DNA of 64,000 nt, taken from Roseiarcus fermentans. GTDB lineage: Bacteria; Pseudomonadota; Alphaproteobacteria; Rhizobiales; Beijerinckiaceae. How positions within the stretch are numbered: position 1 is the stretch's first letter; each line of letters begins with the position of its first letter. The notes under the pieces are model-generated. The model saw only the letters and a list, made by a program, of their open reading frames with translations, was not told the origin of the DNA and did no database searches. Shown here piece by piece: positions 17,334 through 25,871 of the stretch. Both the position numbers and the translations under genes were made by a program. The stretch is taken from the NCBI RefSeq assembly GCF_003315135.1, contig NZ_QNRK01000026.1, positions 33,927 to 97,926 on the forward strand, given 5' to 3'.

Positions 17334-18452
17334 TCACACCCGCAGCGGCATCAGCACGTAGAGCGCGCTCGCGCCGTCGCGGTCCTGGATCAGGGTCGGC
17401 GAGCCGGGGTCGGCCATGACGATCAGCGCCGTGTCGCCGGCGAGCTGGCCGAGGATGTCGAGCAGGTAGCGGGCGTTGAAGCCGATGTCGATCGGGGTCG
17501 AATCGTAGTCGACCTCGATCTCCTCGCTCGCCGAGCCCGAGTCCGGGTTGTTGACCGAGAGCGTCATCCGGCCCTCGGCGACCGACAGCTTGATCGCGCG
17601 CCCGCGCTCGGACGACAGCGTCGAGACGCGGTCGACCGCCTTCTCGAACGGATCCTTGTCGACCACGAGACGCTTGTCGTTGCCGACCGGGATGACGCGC
17701 TGATAGTCGGGGAAGGTGCCGTCGATCAGCTTGGTGGTCAGCACCACGTCGCCGAACTGGAAGCGGGCCTTGGCGGTGGAGATCTCGATTTTGACGTCCT
17801 GGGTCGGGTCCTCGAGCAGCTTCAGCACCTCGTTCACCGCCTTGCGCGGCGCGATCACGCCCGGCATCCCGATCGCGCCCTGCGGCGCCGGCGCATCGAC
17901 GCGCGCCAGGCGGTGGCCGTCGGTCGCCACCGCGCGCAGGGTCGGCGTCCCGCCGACATCGGCCGTGTGCAGGTAGATGCCATTGAGATAGTAGCGCGTC
18001 TCCTCGGTCGAGATGGCGAACTGGGTGTTCTCGATCAGGCGCTTGAGCTCGACCGCCGGCAGGGTGAAGGCATGCGAGAAGGCGCCCGAGGTGAGGTCGG
18101 GGAAGTCGGACGCCGGCAGCGCCTGCAGGTAGAAGCGGGAACGGCCGGAGCGCAGCAGCAGCTGCCCGGTGTCGCCGGCGATCTCGAGGCTCACCTGCGC
18201 GCCCTCTGGCAGCTTGCGCACGATGTCGTAGATGACATGCGCCGGGACCGTGGTCGCGCCGGGCTGGACGACGTCCGCCGCGGCCTGCTCGGTCGCCTCG
18301 AGGTCGAGGTCGGTGCTCTTGAGCGCCAGCTTGCCGTCCGCCGCCTCGATCAGCACGTTGGCGAGAATCGGAATGGTGTTGCGGCGCTCGACGATACGAT
18401 GAACGTGTCCCAGAGCCTTGAGCAGGACCGAACGCTCGATGGTGACTTTCAT
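17334..18452 (-). CDS. dnaN: DNA polymerase III beta subunit (sliding clamp)
   Basis: The 372-residue ring-forming processivity clamp for DNA polymerase III. It begins MKVTIERSVLLKALGHVHRI and has the three-domain clamp architecture. Recognisable blocks are RRNTIPILANVLI in domain 1, FAISTEETRYYLNGIYLH and VATDGHRLA in domain 2, and NARYLLDILGQL and the C-terminal ALYVLMPLRV in domain 3. ATG 18452 gives the normal family length. Neither dnaA nor recF is adjacent and I saw no DnaA-box cluster, so this is not evidence for the replication origin. Confidence 0.97.
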   Translation of the reverse strand: MKVTIERSVLLKALGHVHRIVERRNTIPILANVLIEAADGKLALKSTDLDLEATEQAAADVVQPGATTVPAHVIYDIVRKLPEGAQVSLEIAGDTGQLLLRSGRSRFYLQALPASDFPDLTSGAFSHAFTLPAVELKRLIENTQFAISTEETRYYLNGIYLHTADVGGTPTLRAVATDGHRLARVDAPAPQGAIGMPGVIAPRKAVNEVLKLLEDPTQDVKIEISTAKARFQFGDVVLTTKLIDGTFPDYQRVIPVGNDKRLVVDKDPFEKAVDRVSTLSSERGRAIKLSVAEGRMTLSVNNPDSGSASEEIEVDYDSTPIDIGFNARYLLDILGQLAGDTALIVMADPGSPTLIQDRDGASALYVLMPLRV

Positions 18453-18621
18453 CGTGAGGACTTCCGATACACGGTCGACGCTGAACGCGCCTCGAAGAGG
18501 GCGCGGACTTTGCCAAGGCGCTCGGTGCAACGCAAGACCGCTGCGACTCCGGGGGCGCCGATTTCCGAGCGATGTCGACATTCCGGTCCCGCAGGCGCGG
18601 GTCGCCGGTTTCCCCGGCGTG

Positions 18622-19191
18622 TCAGGACGCCGTGACGCGCGCCGCCGCCGGCGCCTCTTCGCTGGTCTCGAAATTGAACACGTTGAGCTCGATCACCGCG
18701 AAGCAGACGATCCAGAGGGCGGCGTCGTAGAAATCGAGGAAGCCGCTGAGGCCGCCGTCGCTGACGAAGCCCCTCCAGGCCCAGGTCGCGGCGTAGGCGA
18801 CGAGCGCCGCGTACAGGGCGATCTTCACCCCGTTGCGCACGCGCCATTCGAGGCCGCCGTATTCGCCCGGCGCATAGACGTCGTAGGCGAGCACGGCGCA
18901 CACCGAGAGCCAGGTGCAGGAGTTCAGGAAGCCGAGCGTGTCGCCGGCCGACCAATAGGAATAACAGGCGAAAATGGCCAGGCCGTAGCCGACCGCGAGG
19001 GCGGCGTAGAGTCCGTACTTTTCCAGCGGCGAGGCGTAGGCCTTGTCCAGCGCCGACGTCTCGTACAGAAACGTCGAAAGCAGGATCACCCAGCCGAGCT
19101 GGTCGAACGCCTCGTGCTGCGGGGCGTTCCAGAGAAACACGACGACGTTGAGCGCCAGCAGCGCGAAGACGACGACCTTGAAGATTTTCAT
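18622..19191 (-). CDS. Six-helix integral membrane protein of unknown function
   Basis: The 189-residue protein has about six hydrophobic helices, starting MKIFKVVVFALLALNVVVFL, with a YGLYAALAVGYGLAIFACYS helix in the middle and a hydrophilic tail ending AARVTAS. No catalytic motif is seen. I do not recognise the family. It lies 169 bases upstream of dnaN on the same strand and is divergent from preT across a 243-base gap that contains the RutR-like box. Whether that box also affects this gene cannot be told. Confidence 0.7.
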   Translation of the reverse strand: MKIFKVVVFALLALNVVVFLWNAPQHEAFDQLGWVILLSTFLYETSALDKAYASPLEKYGLYAALAVGYGLAIFACYSYWSAGDTLGFLNSCTWLSVCAVLAYDVYAPGEYGGLEWRVRNGVKIALYAALVAYAATWAWRGFVSDGGLSGFLDFYDAALWIVCFAVIELNVFNFETSEEAPAAARVTAS

Positions 19192-19372
19192 GCCCGCCCG
19201 CCGGAACCCCGAACCGCTTCGAACGCGCACAGTCCGACGGTCCGGCGACAGTTTTATGAAACGCCGCCCCTGTCGTTGGCGGGCGCGGCGCGCCCGCGGC
19301 GACCTCAAAAAGGACGCGGGATTTGCGGCCACGATGACAGGCGCTTGACAGGAGGGACGCGCCGCGAAAGAC

Positions 19373-19388
19373 TTGACCATTCGGTCAG
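19373..19388. promoter_or_regulatory. RutR-like operator upstream of preT
   Basis: TTGACCATTCGGTCAG matches the published RutR consensus TTGACCA-NN-TGGTCAA in 12 of 14 defined positions. It lies 47-62 bases before the preT start. RutR is the uracil/thymine-responsive TetR-type regulator of pyrimidine metabolism, which fits the preTA genes it precedes. No rutR gene is in the window. Confidence 0.6.
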
Positions 19389-19434
19389 GTTTGCCCCGCG
19401 CCCGTCGGTCGCGGTGGCCTTTCCGGGAGACGCC

Positions 19435-20799
19435 ATGCCGATCGCCGCCCGCCCCCAGGGACTGTCCGACGTCGCCACCGCGCGGCTGGACCGAAAGACC
19501 CTCGACGCGAATTTTTCCGACCTCCATCCGCCGCTCGGCCCGCACGAGGCCAGGGTCGAGGCCGATCGCTGCTATTTCTGCTTCGACGCGCCGTGCCAGC
19601 AGGCCTGCCCGACCGCGATCGACATCCCCCTGTTCATCCGCCAGATCGCCGCCGACAACCGCGCCGGCGCGGCCCGGACGATCTTCGACGCCAACATCAT
19701 GGGCGGCATGTGCGCGCGGGTCTGTCCGACCGAGACTTTGTGCGAGGAAGCCTGCGTGCGCGAGGAAGCGGAGGGCAAGCCGGTCCGAATCGGGCTTCTG
19801 CAGCGCTGGGCGACCGACGCCCTGATCGAGACCGGACGCTCGCCCTTCACCCGCGCCGCGCCGACCGGAAAGCGGGTCGCGATCGTCGGCGCCGGTCCGG
19901 CCGGCCTCGCCTGCGCTCACGCGCTCAGCCTCGCGGGGGTCGAATCGACGATCTTCGAGGCGCGCCCGAAGCCGGGCGGCCTCAACGAATACGGCATCGC
20001 CGCCTACAAGTCGGTCGACGATTTCGCGGCGAAGGAGGCGGCGTTCATTCTCTCGGTCGGCGGGATCGAGGCGCTCTACGGCGTCAGGCTCGGCGAGCAC
20101 GTCGGGCTCGACGATCTTCGCCGCGACTACGACGCGACCTTCCTGGCGATGGGGCTCGGAGCGACCAACAAGCTCGGCCTGCCGGGCGAAGCCGAGCTCG
20201 AGAACGTCGCCGACGCGGTCGAGTATATCGGCGCGCTGCGCCAGGCCCCGGACCTGACGCTGCTGCCGGTGGGGCGCCGCGTCGTCGTCATCGGCGGCGG
20301 CATGACCGCGATCGACATCGCGGTGCAGTCGAAGAAGCTCGGGGCTCAGAACGTGACGATCGTCTATCGGCGCGGCGAGGAGCAGATGAAGGCGAGCCGG
20401 TTCGAGCGCGAGCTCGCCCAGACCAACGGCGTGGTGATTCGCACCTGGGCGCGGCCGGTGGCGATCGAGAGCCACGCGGGCGTGTTCAGCGGCGTCTTGT
20501 TCGAGGACACCCACGAGCACGAGGGCGTGCTGGCGGCGCCGGGCTCGGTGTTCCGCATCGAGGCCGACATGCTGTTCACCGCCATCGGCCAGCGCGGCGC
20601 GCTCGAGGCGCTCGACAGCGCCGGCGTCGAGGTGAAGGACGGCCGCATCGTGGTCGACGCCGAGCGGCGCACCAGCGTCCCCGGCGTCTGGGCCGGCGGC
20701 GACTGCGCGCTCGGCGGCGAGGACCTGACGGTCGCCGCGGTCGAGGACGGCAAGCGGGCCGCGCGCTCCATTCTTTCGGCGCTCGGCGTCGCAGCCTGA
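19435..20799 (+). CDS. preT: NAD-dependent dihydropyrimidine dehydrogenase, subunit PreT
   Basis: The 454-residue flavin/iron-sulfur subunit passes electrons from NADH to PreA for reduction of uracil and thymine to the 5,6-dihydro forms. The N-terminal iron-sulfur domain has CYFCFDAPCQQACP and a second cluster CARVCPTETLCEEAC. An FAD Rossmann motif VAIVGAGPAGLACA is near residue 143 and an NAD motif VVVIGGGMTAIDIA near residue 283. The C-terminal AGGDCALGGEDLTVAAVEDG closes the FAD site. ATG 19435 follows GGGAGA. preA starts 16 bases later. The pathway's later enzymes (dihydropyrimidinase, beta-ureidopropionase) are not in the window. Confidence 0.93.
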   Translation: MPIAARPQGLSDVATARLDRKTLDANFSDLHPPLGPHEARVEADRCYFCFDAPCQQACPTAIDIPLFIRQIAADNRAGAARTIFDANIMGGMCARVCPTETLCEEACVREEAEGKPVRIGLLQRWATDALIETGRSPFTRAAPTGKRVAIVGAGPAGLACAHALSLAGVESTIFEARPKPGGLNEYGIAAYKSVDDFAAKEAAFILSVGGIEALYGVRLGEHVGLDDLRRDYDATFLAMGLGATNKLGLPGEAELENVADAVEYIGALRQAPDLTLLPVGRRVVVIGGGMTAIDIAVQSKKLGAQNVTIVYRRGEEQMKASRFERELAQTNGVVIRTWARPVAIESHAGVFSGVLFEDTHEHEGVLAAPGSVFRIEADMLFTAIGQRGALEALDSAGVEVKDGRIVVDAERRTSVPGVWAGGDCALGGEDLTVAAVEDGKRAARSILSALGVAA

Positions 20800-20815
20800 A
20801 CAACGCGAGGGTCCC

Positions 20816-22123
20816 ATGGCCGATCTGCGCAGCGATTTTCTCGGCATCAAGTCGCCGAACCCGTTCTGGCTCGCCTCCGCCCCGCCCACCGACCGCAAGG
20901 TCAACGTCGAGCGCGCCTTCCGCGCCGGCTGGGGCGGCGTGGTGTGGAAGACGCTTGGGGAGGCCGGGCCGCCGGTGGTCAACGTGTCGGGCGCGCGCTA
21001 CGGCGCCATCCACGGCCCCGACCGCCGGCTGATCGCGCTCAACAACATCGAATTGATCACCGACCGCGACCTCGAGATCAATCTGCGCGAGATCAAGGAG
21101 GTCAAGCGCGCCTGGCCCGACCGGGCGCTGGTGACGTCGCTGATGGTGCCGTGCGACGAAGAATCGTGGAAGGCGATCCTCGCCCGGGTCGAGGAAACCG
21201 AGTGCGACGGGATCGAGCTCAATTTCGGCTGCCCGCACGGCATGTCGGAGCGCGGCATGGGCTCGGCGGTCGGACAGGTGCCCGAATACGTCGAGATGGT
21301 CGCGCGCTGGTGCAAGGCGCACACCCGCATGCCGGTGATCGTCAAGCTGACCCCCAACATCTCCGACATCCGCCAGCCGGCGCGGGCGGCGAAACAGGGC
21401 GGCGCCGACGCGGTGTCGCTGATCAACACCGTCAATTCGATCATGGGGATCGATCTCGACCGGATGACGCCCGACGTGGCGATCGACGGCAAGGGCACCC
21501 ACGGCGGCATGTGCGGGCCGGCGGTGAAGCCGATCGCGCTCGCGATGGTGGCGGAGATCGCCCGCGACTCCGTGACCAGAGGCCTGCCGATCTCGGCGAT
21601 CGGCGGGGTGACGACGTGGCGCGACGCCGCCGAATACATCGCGCTCGGCGCCGGCACGGTGCAGGTCTGCACCGCGGCGATGACCTATGGATTCCGGATC
21701 GTCGAGGAGCTGACGTCGGGCCTCGCCGCCTACATGGACCGCAAGGGCTACGCGCGAATCGACGATTTTCGCGGCCGCGCGGTCGCCTCGATCACCGACT
21801 GGCAGCATCTGAACCTCAATTACGTCGCCAAGGCCCACATCCATCAGGATCTTTGCATCAAGTGCGGTCGCTGCCACATCGTGTGCGAGGACACCTCGCA
21901 CCAGGCGATCGTGGCGAAGCTCGACGGCGGACGGGTGTTCGAGGTGAACGAGAGCGAATGCGTCGGCTGCAATTTGTGCGTGCTCGTCTGTCCGGTCGAG
22001 GGCTGCATCACGCTCGACCACCAGACGCAGGGGGTCGATCCGCGCACCGGCCTCGCCTACGAGCGGGCGCCGCTGCCGTGGACCGCGCACCCGAACAACC
22101 CGGCCGTGAAGGCGGCGGAGTAG
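20816..22123 (+). CDS. preA: NAD-dependent dihydropyrimidine dehydrogenase, subunit PreA
   Basis: The 435-residue catalytic subunit has an N-terminal FMN-binding dihydroorotate-dehydrogenase-like barrel and a C-terminal ferredoxin domain. The barrel shows NPFWLASAPPT, the catalytic ELNFGCPHGMSERGMG loop with its active cysteine, and IGGVTTWRDAAEYIALGA for phosphate binding. Two [4Fe-4S] motifs follow near residues 345 and 382: CIKCGRCHIVC and CVGCNLCVLVC. It forms the PreTA heterotetramer with the gene directly upstream. The pair is known for pyrimidine degradation and, in bacteria, reduction of fluorouracil. Confidence 0.95.
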   Translation: MADLRSDFLGIKSPNPFWLASAPPTDRKVNVERAFRAGWGGVVWKTLGEAGPPVVNVSGARYGAIHGPDRRLIALNNIELITDRDLEINLREIKEVKRAWPDRALVTSLMVPCDEESWKAILARVEETECDGIELNFGCPHGMSERGMGSAVGQVPEYVEMVARWCKAHTRMPVIVKLTPNISDIRQPARAAKQGGADAVSLINTVNSIMGIDLDRMTPDVAIDGKGTHGGMCGPAVKPIALAMVAEIARDSVTRGLPISAIGGVTTWRDAAEYIALGAGTVQVCTAAMTYGFRIVEELTSGLAAYMDRKGYARIDDFRGRAVASITDWQHLNLNYVAKAHIHQDLCIKCGRCHIVCEDTSHQAIVAKLDGGRVFEVNESECVGCNLCVLVCPVEGCITLDHQTQGVDPRTGLAYERAPLPWTAHPNNPAVKAAE

Positions 22124-22157
22124 CCAAGGCCCTTCCGGCTCGAAAGCCTGGCCGGAG

Positions 22158-23225
22158 ATGTCTCAACGGCGTTCGGCGTCGGCTGGCGACCGGCGCCTGG
22201 TTCCGATAAGCCTGCCCCGCCTTCGCTCCTCAACCCGCGTCCCGCCTTTGCCCCGCTTTCTCTGTTTGCTCGCCGCCCTCGCCGTCCTCGCTGGTCTTTC
22301 CCGCGCCGCCCCGGCCGCCGACTGCGCCGTCAAGGCTGCGCCGTCCCCCGGCGGTCTCGCCGCCGTCGGCGACTACCGGCCGACGCTTCAGGTCTGCTCC
22401 TCGGAGGACGGACGCCGCGCCTTCGCCATCCGGACCCTCACGGTCGGCGGCGAAAGGCTGGCGCTGCTCGCCGACCCCGAGGCGCTGACCACCCGGCTCG
22501 AACGGGCGGCGTGCTGGACCTGCCGCGACGCGAGCGAGGACGAACTCGCGCCGACCCGGATGGGCCGGGCGATCGCGGCCTCGGCCGGGGCGCCGGGGAT
22601 CGCCCATCGCGGCTTTCTGGAGAACGCGGGCCTCGTCCGCGGCGCGCCCGCCGGCGCCTTCGTCACCGGCGACCTCTGCCCGAGCGCCCGTCCGCTCGAT
22701 CGCGGTTTTTTCGCGGAGCTCGAGACCACCGGCCCGCACGCTCCGGTGGCGCTGTCGATCTCCGGGCTGTGGCTCGAGCGCCACGGCGCCGACTTTCGCT
22801 GGCTGACCGACCAGCGCGACTCCGGACGACTCGCCATCCTCTGGGTCAACCACACCTTCACCCACCCCTATCGGCGCAAGATCCCCGACGCCTCGAACTT
22901 CCTCCTGAGCCGGCGGGTCGATCCGGAGCGCGAGATTCTCGACACCGAACGGCTGCTGATCGCCAACGGCGAGACGCCGTCGCTGTTCTTCCGCTTCCCC
23001 GGCCTCGTGTCCTCGGACCCGCTTATGCAGACGGTCCGCCGCTTCCATCTCGTCACCCTCGGCGCCGACGCGTGGCTGGCGATCGGCCAGAAGCCAGGGC
23101 CGGGCTCGATCGTCCTCGTCCATCCGAACGGCAACGAGCCGGAAGGGTTGCGGCGCTTCGCCGCCGACGTCGCCCGCGGCGCGATCGCGCGTCCGCTCGA
23201 GCCGCTGACCGCCGCGCCGCAATAG
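22158..23225 (+). CDS. Secreted polysaccharide-deacetylase-like protein
   Basis: The 355-residue protein has a long N-region and a hydrophobic signal core (about residues 33-50, FLCLLAALAVLAGLSRA) ending AAPAA, so export is expected. The C-terminal half resembles a NodB-type deacetylase: VNHTFTHPYRR fits the metal-binding H-x3-H motif and FFRFPGLVSSDPL the catalytic arginine block, followed by LVHPNGNEP. Four Cys in the first 150 residues may form disulfides. ATG 22158 has a poor ribosome binding site, and a TTG at 22248 would give a tighter signal peptide. It lies 34 bases after preA, so it may be read through, but a link to pyrimidine metabolism is not obvious. Confidence 0.7.
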   Translation: MSQRRSASAGDRRLVPISLPRLRSSTRVPPLPRFLCLLAALAVLAGLSRAAPAADCAVKAAPSPGGLAAVGDYRPTLQVCSSEDGRRAFAIRTLTVGGERLALLADPEALTTRLERAACWTCRDASEDELAPTRMGRAIAASAGAPGIAHRGFLENAGLVRGAPAGAFVTGDLCPSARPLDRGFFAELETTGPHAPVALSISGLWLERHGADFRWLTDQRDSGRLAILWVNHTFTHPYRRKIPDASNFLLSRRVDPEREILDTERLLIANGETPSLFFRFPGLVSSDPLMQTVRRFHLVTLGADAWLAIGQKPGPGSIVLVHPNGNEPEGLRRFAADVARGAIARPLEPLTAAPQ

Positions 23226-23426
23226 CGGCGGCTCGTACAACCGGCCATCCGACCGCAGTAAAAGGTCCCGGGGCGCAAATTCATTCGGGCCGCCGTCCCG
23301 GATGCGGCCGATTCACGGCATGTCCAGACTGTGACGCTCCGGAGAGGAGTGTTTATCGAGTGTCGCGCCGTCTTGACCTTGTCCAGGGTATCTTACATCT
23401 CTTGGACTGGGTCACGGGCGCTCGCC

Positions 23427-25559
23427 ATGCAGTTCAACCAGAATCTATGCATCGAAAACATACGCCTTCCAGGGATCGGGGCTTACCAATGGCGGTTCGC
23501 GGAACAGCGTCTGATCTGGTCCGAGGAGCTGGCCCGGCTTTATGGCCTCGACGCGCTTCCCGACGGCGTGGAATTCGATGCGTTCATTCATCCCGACGAC
23601 CGTCAGGCGGTCGCGCTGGCGACGCGCGCGCTGCTCGCCGCGGGCGGACCGTTCGCGCGTGAGTTCCGGATCGTCCGGCCCGACGGCGCGATCCGCCACA
23701 TTCACGACCGCGGCGTCGTCGAGCGGGGGACCGACCGATCCCCGATCCTTCAGGGCGTCCATATCGACGTCACGACGCAGCGGCGGCCGCTCGCCGTCGC
23801 GCGCGACCTCTCGACGATCGATTTCCGCGAGGTGGCGGAATCGCTGCCCCAGCTCGTCTGGACCTGCGATTCGACGGGCGCCTGCGACTACCTCAGCCCG
23901 CAGTGGCTGGCCTACACGGGCGCGCCGGAGGCGGAGCAACTGGGGTACGGATGGCAGGACCGCCTGCACCCCGACGACCGGGAGCGCGCCGCGACGCGCT
24001 GGCGCGAAGCGGCCGGCAACGGCCTGAACCTCGCAGTCGAGTTCCGCATTCGCCGTCACGACGGCGCGTACCGATGGTTCCGCACGCTGGCGGTTCCCTT
24101 GCGCGACGCATCCGGCCGGATCCGCAAATGGTTCGGCAGCAATACCGACATCGAGGATCTCAAGCGCGCCGAGGCGGCGCTGCGGGCGAGCGAGGCCAGC
24201 GCCAGCGCCCGCGCGCGGGAGGTCGAAGCGCTCTACAATGCCGCGCCGATCGGCATCGTCCTGTTCGACCGCGACTTCCGCTTCGTGCGGGTCAACGAAC
24301 GGCTGGCGGAGATCAACCACAAGCCCGCCGCCGAGATGATCGGCAAGCGCGCCGAGGAGGTCCTGTCCGACGTTACCGTCGAGACCCTGCGCGCGCTCGA
24401 GCCGCGTCTCGCCCGGGGCGAGGCGATCGAGGGAACGGAGGTCGAGGACATCGACCCGGTCAGCGGGCGGCCGATGACGTTCGTCGTCAACTATCGCCCG
24501 CAGCGCGGGCCCGACGGCGCCGTGACCCATTTTCTCGGAACCGTCCAGGACATCAGCGGGCGGAAGCGCGCGGAGGAGGCTCTGGCCGAAAGCGAGGCGC
24601 GCTTCCGCGGGGTGTTCGAGAACGCCGCCACCGGGATCTCCATCGCCGATCTCGACGGACGCTACGTGTCGTGCAACCCGGCCTACGCCGCGATGGTCGG
24701 TCGCCGGGCGGAGGACCTCGTCGGACGGTCGTTCGCCGAATTCCTCCATCCCGAGGACCGTCCGGAGAAGATCGCCGAGATGGCGAAGCTCGTCGCCGGC
24801 GAGAGGTCCGCCTTCGAGATCGACAATCGCTACCTGCGCGAGAACGGCGAAGTCCTGTGGGCGCGCAAGCACGTGTCGCTGCTGCGCGACGCGCGCGGCC
24901 GACCGTCGCACGTCATCACCCTCGTCACCGACATGAGCGAGCACAAGCGCCATGAGGCGCAGCAGCAGGTGCTGCTGCACGAGATCAACCATCGGGCCAA
25001 GAATTCGCTGGCGCTGATTCAGAGCGTGGCGCGCCAGACCGCCGCGCGCAGTCCGGGCGACTTCCTGCAACGGTTCGAGCAGCGGCTCCAGGCGATCGCC
25101 GCCGCGCAGGACCTTCTCGTCCGCCACGACTGGCGCGAGGTGACGGTCAAGGACCTGCTGGCGTCGCAGCTCGCCCATTTCGGCGGGCTCGACGAGCGGG
25201 TGCGGGCGAAGGGCGACGAGGTGGCGGTGACCGCCTCGGCGGCGCAGACGCTCGGCATGGCGTTCCACGAACTGGCGACCAACGCGGCGAAATACGGGGC
25301 GCTTTCGAACGAGGCCGGCTGGATCGACGTCGTCTGGGCCCTGGAGCGGAACCGCGACGGCGAGTCGATATTCCGGCTCGAGTGGACCGAGCGCGGCGGC
25401 CCGCCGGTCAGCCCGCCGGCGACGCGCGGTTTCGGCTCGATTCTGGTCGAGCGCCTCGTGCGCTCGGCGCTCGGCGGCGAGGTCGAGTACCGCTTCGCCG
25501 AGGAGGGCGTCTCGTGGCGGTTGCGATGCCCGGCCGCCAGCGCGGCGATGATGGGCTGA
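23427..25559 (+). CDS. PAS-domain sensor kinase, HWE/HisKA_2 type
   Basis: About 710 residues with no transmembrane helix. Four PAS/PAC domains follow one another (about residues 10-120, 140-255, 270-390 and 390-515), several ending in the typical D-x-(S/T)-x-(R/H)K linkers such as VQDISGRKRAEEAL. The kinase core has the phospho-acceptor box LLHEINHRAKNSLAL, the N-box HELATNAAKYGALS, and the W-x-E residue pair in LEWTERGG that defines HWE/HisKA_2 kinases. Such soluble kinases sense light, redox or ligands in alphaproteobacteria and often feed the general stress response. No response regulator is adjacent. A longer GTG start at 23331 is possible. Confidence 0.88.
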   Translation: MQFNQNLCIENIRLPGIGAYQWRFAEQRLIWSEELARLYGLDALPDGVEFDAFIHPDDRQAVALATRALLAAGGPFAREFRIVRPDGAIRHIHDRGVVERGTDRSPILQGVHIDVTTQRRPLAVARDLSTIDFREVAESLPQLVWTCDSTGACDYLSPQWLAYTGAPEAEQLGYGWQDRLHPDDRERAATRWREAAGNGLNLAVEFRIRRHDGAYRWFRTLAVPLRDASGRIRKWFGSNTDIEDLKRAEAALRASEASASARAREVEALYNAAPIGIVLFDRDFRFVRVNERLAEINHKPAAEMIGKRAEEVLSDVTVETLRALEPRLARGEAIEGTEVEDIDPVSGRPMTFVVNYRPQRGPDGAVTHFLGTVQDISGRKRAEEALAESEARFRGVFENAATGISIADLDGRYVSCNPAYAAMVGRRAEDLVGRSFAEFLHPEDRPEKIAEMAKLVAGERSAFEIDNRYLRENGEVLWARKHVSLLRDARGRPSHVITLVTDMSEHKRHEAQQQVLLHEINHRAKNSLALIQSVARQTAARSPGDFLQRFEQRLQAIAAAQDLLVRHDWREVTVKDLLASQLAHFGGLDERVRAKGDEVAVTASAAQTLGMAFHELATNAAKYGALSNEAGWIDVVWALERNRDGESIFRLEWTERGGPPVSPPATRGFGSILVERLVRSALGGEVEYRFAEEGVSWRLRCPAASAAMMG

Positions 25560-25574
25560 GGCGCGCGCGCCTCA
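25557..25574 (+). terminator. Perfect palindrome over the kinase stop codon
   Basis: TGAGGCGCGCGCGCCTCA is an 18-bp perfect palindrome whose first three bases are the stop codon of the sensor kinase. It can form a very stable hairpin at the end of the transcript, without a T-run. Confidence 0.45.
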
Positions 25575-25871
25575 GGAAAGCCGCGCGCGTTCCCCCTGGC
25601 GCCGAAAAGGCCCGGTTCTTCGGCGGACATGGGCTTGCGATGAGGTGCGAGACGCGCCGAGCTGATCGCCGCGCAGGCCCGTCGCCGAGGCGCCGTTCTC
25701 GTCACATCGAACCGATCGGAATTCGAGCGCGTGCCGGGGCTCGGGGTCGAGGACTGGGAGGCATAGACCCACGCGGTTCCCGACGACCCGCCTCGGGCTC
25801 CGCGACGGCTCGAATCGGGGTCGCCAGCAACGACGGCGTCCCCGCCTGCGCCGCCCCGGACGCTTTGCCCC
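25560..25871. other. Convergent gap between sensor kinase and M16 peptidase genes
   Basis: About 310 bases lie between two convergent genes. Apart from the palindrome at its left edge I see nothing: no gene, no promoter expected, no repeat shared with other parts of the window. Confidence 0.4.

Noticed and set aside
17334..18622. Replication origin next to dnaN
   Set aside because: No dnaA, recF or DnaA-box cluster is seen, and dnaN is often separate from the origin in this group.
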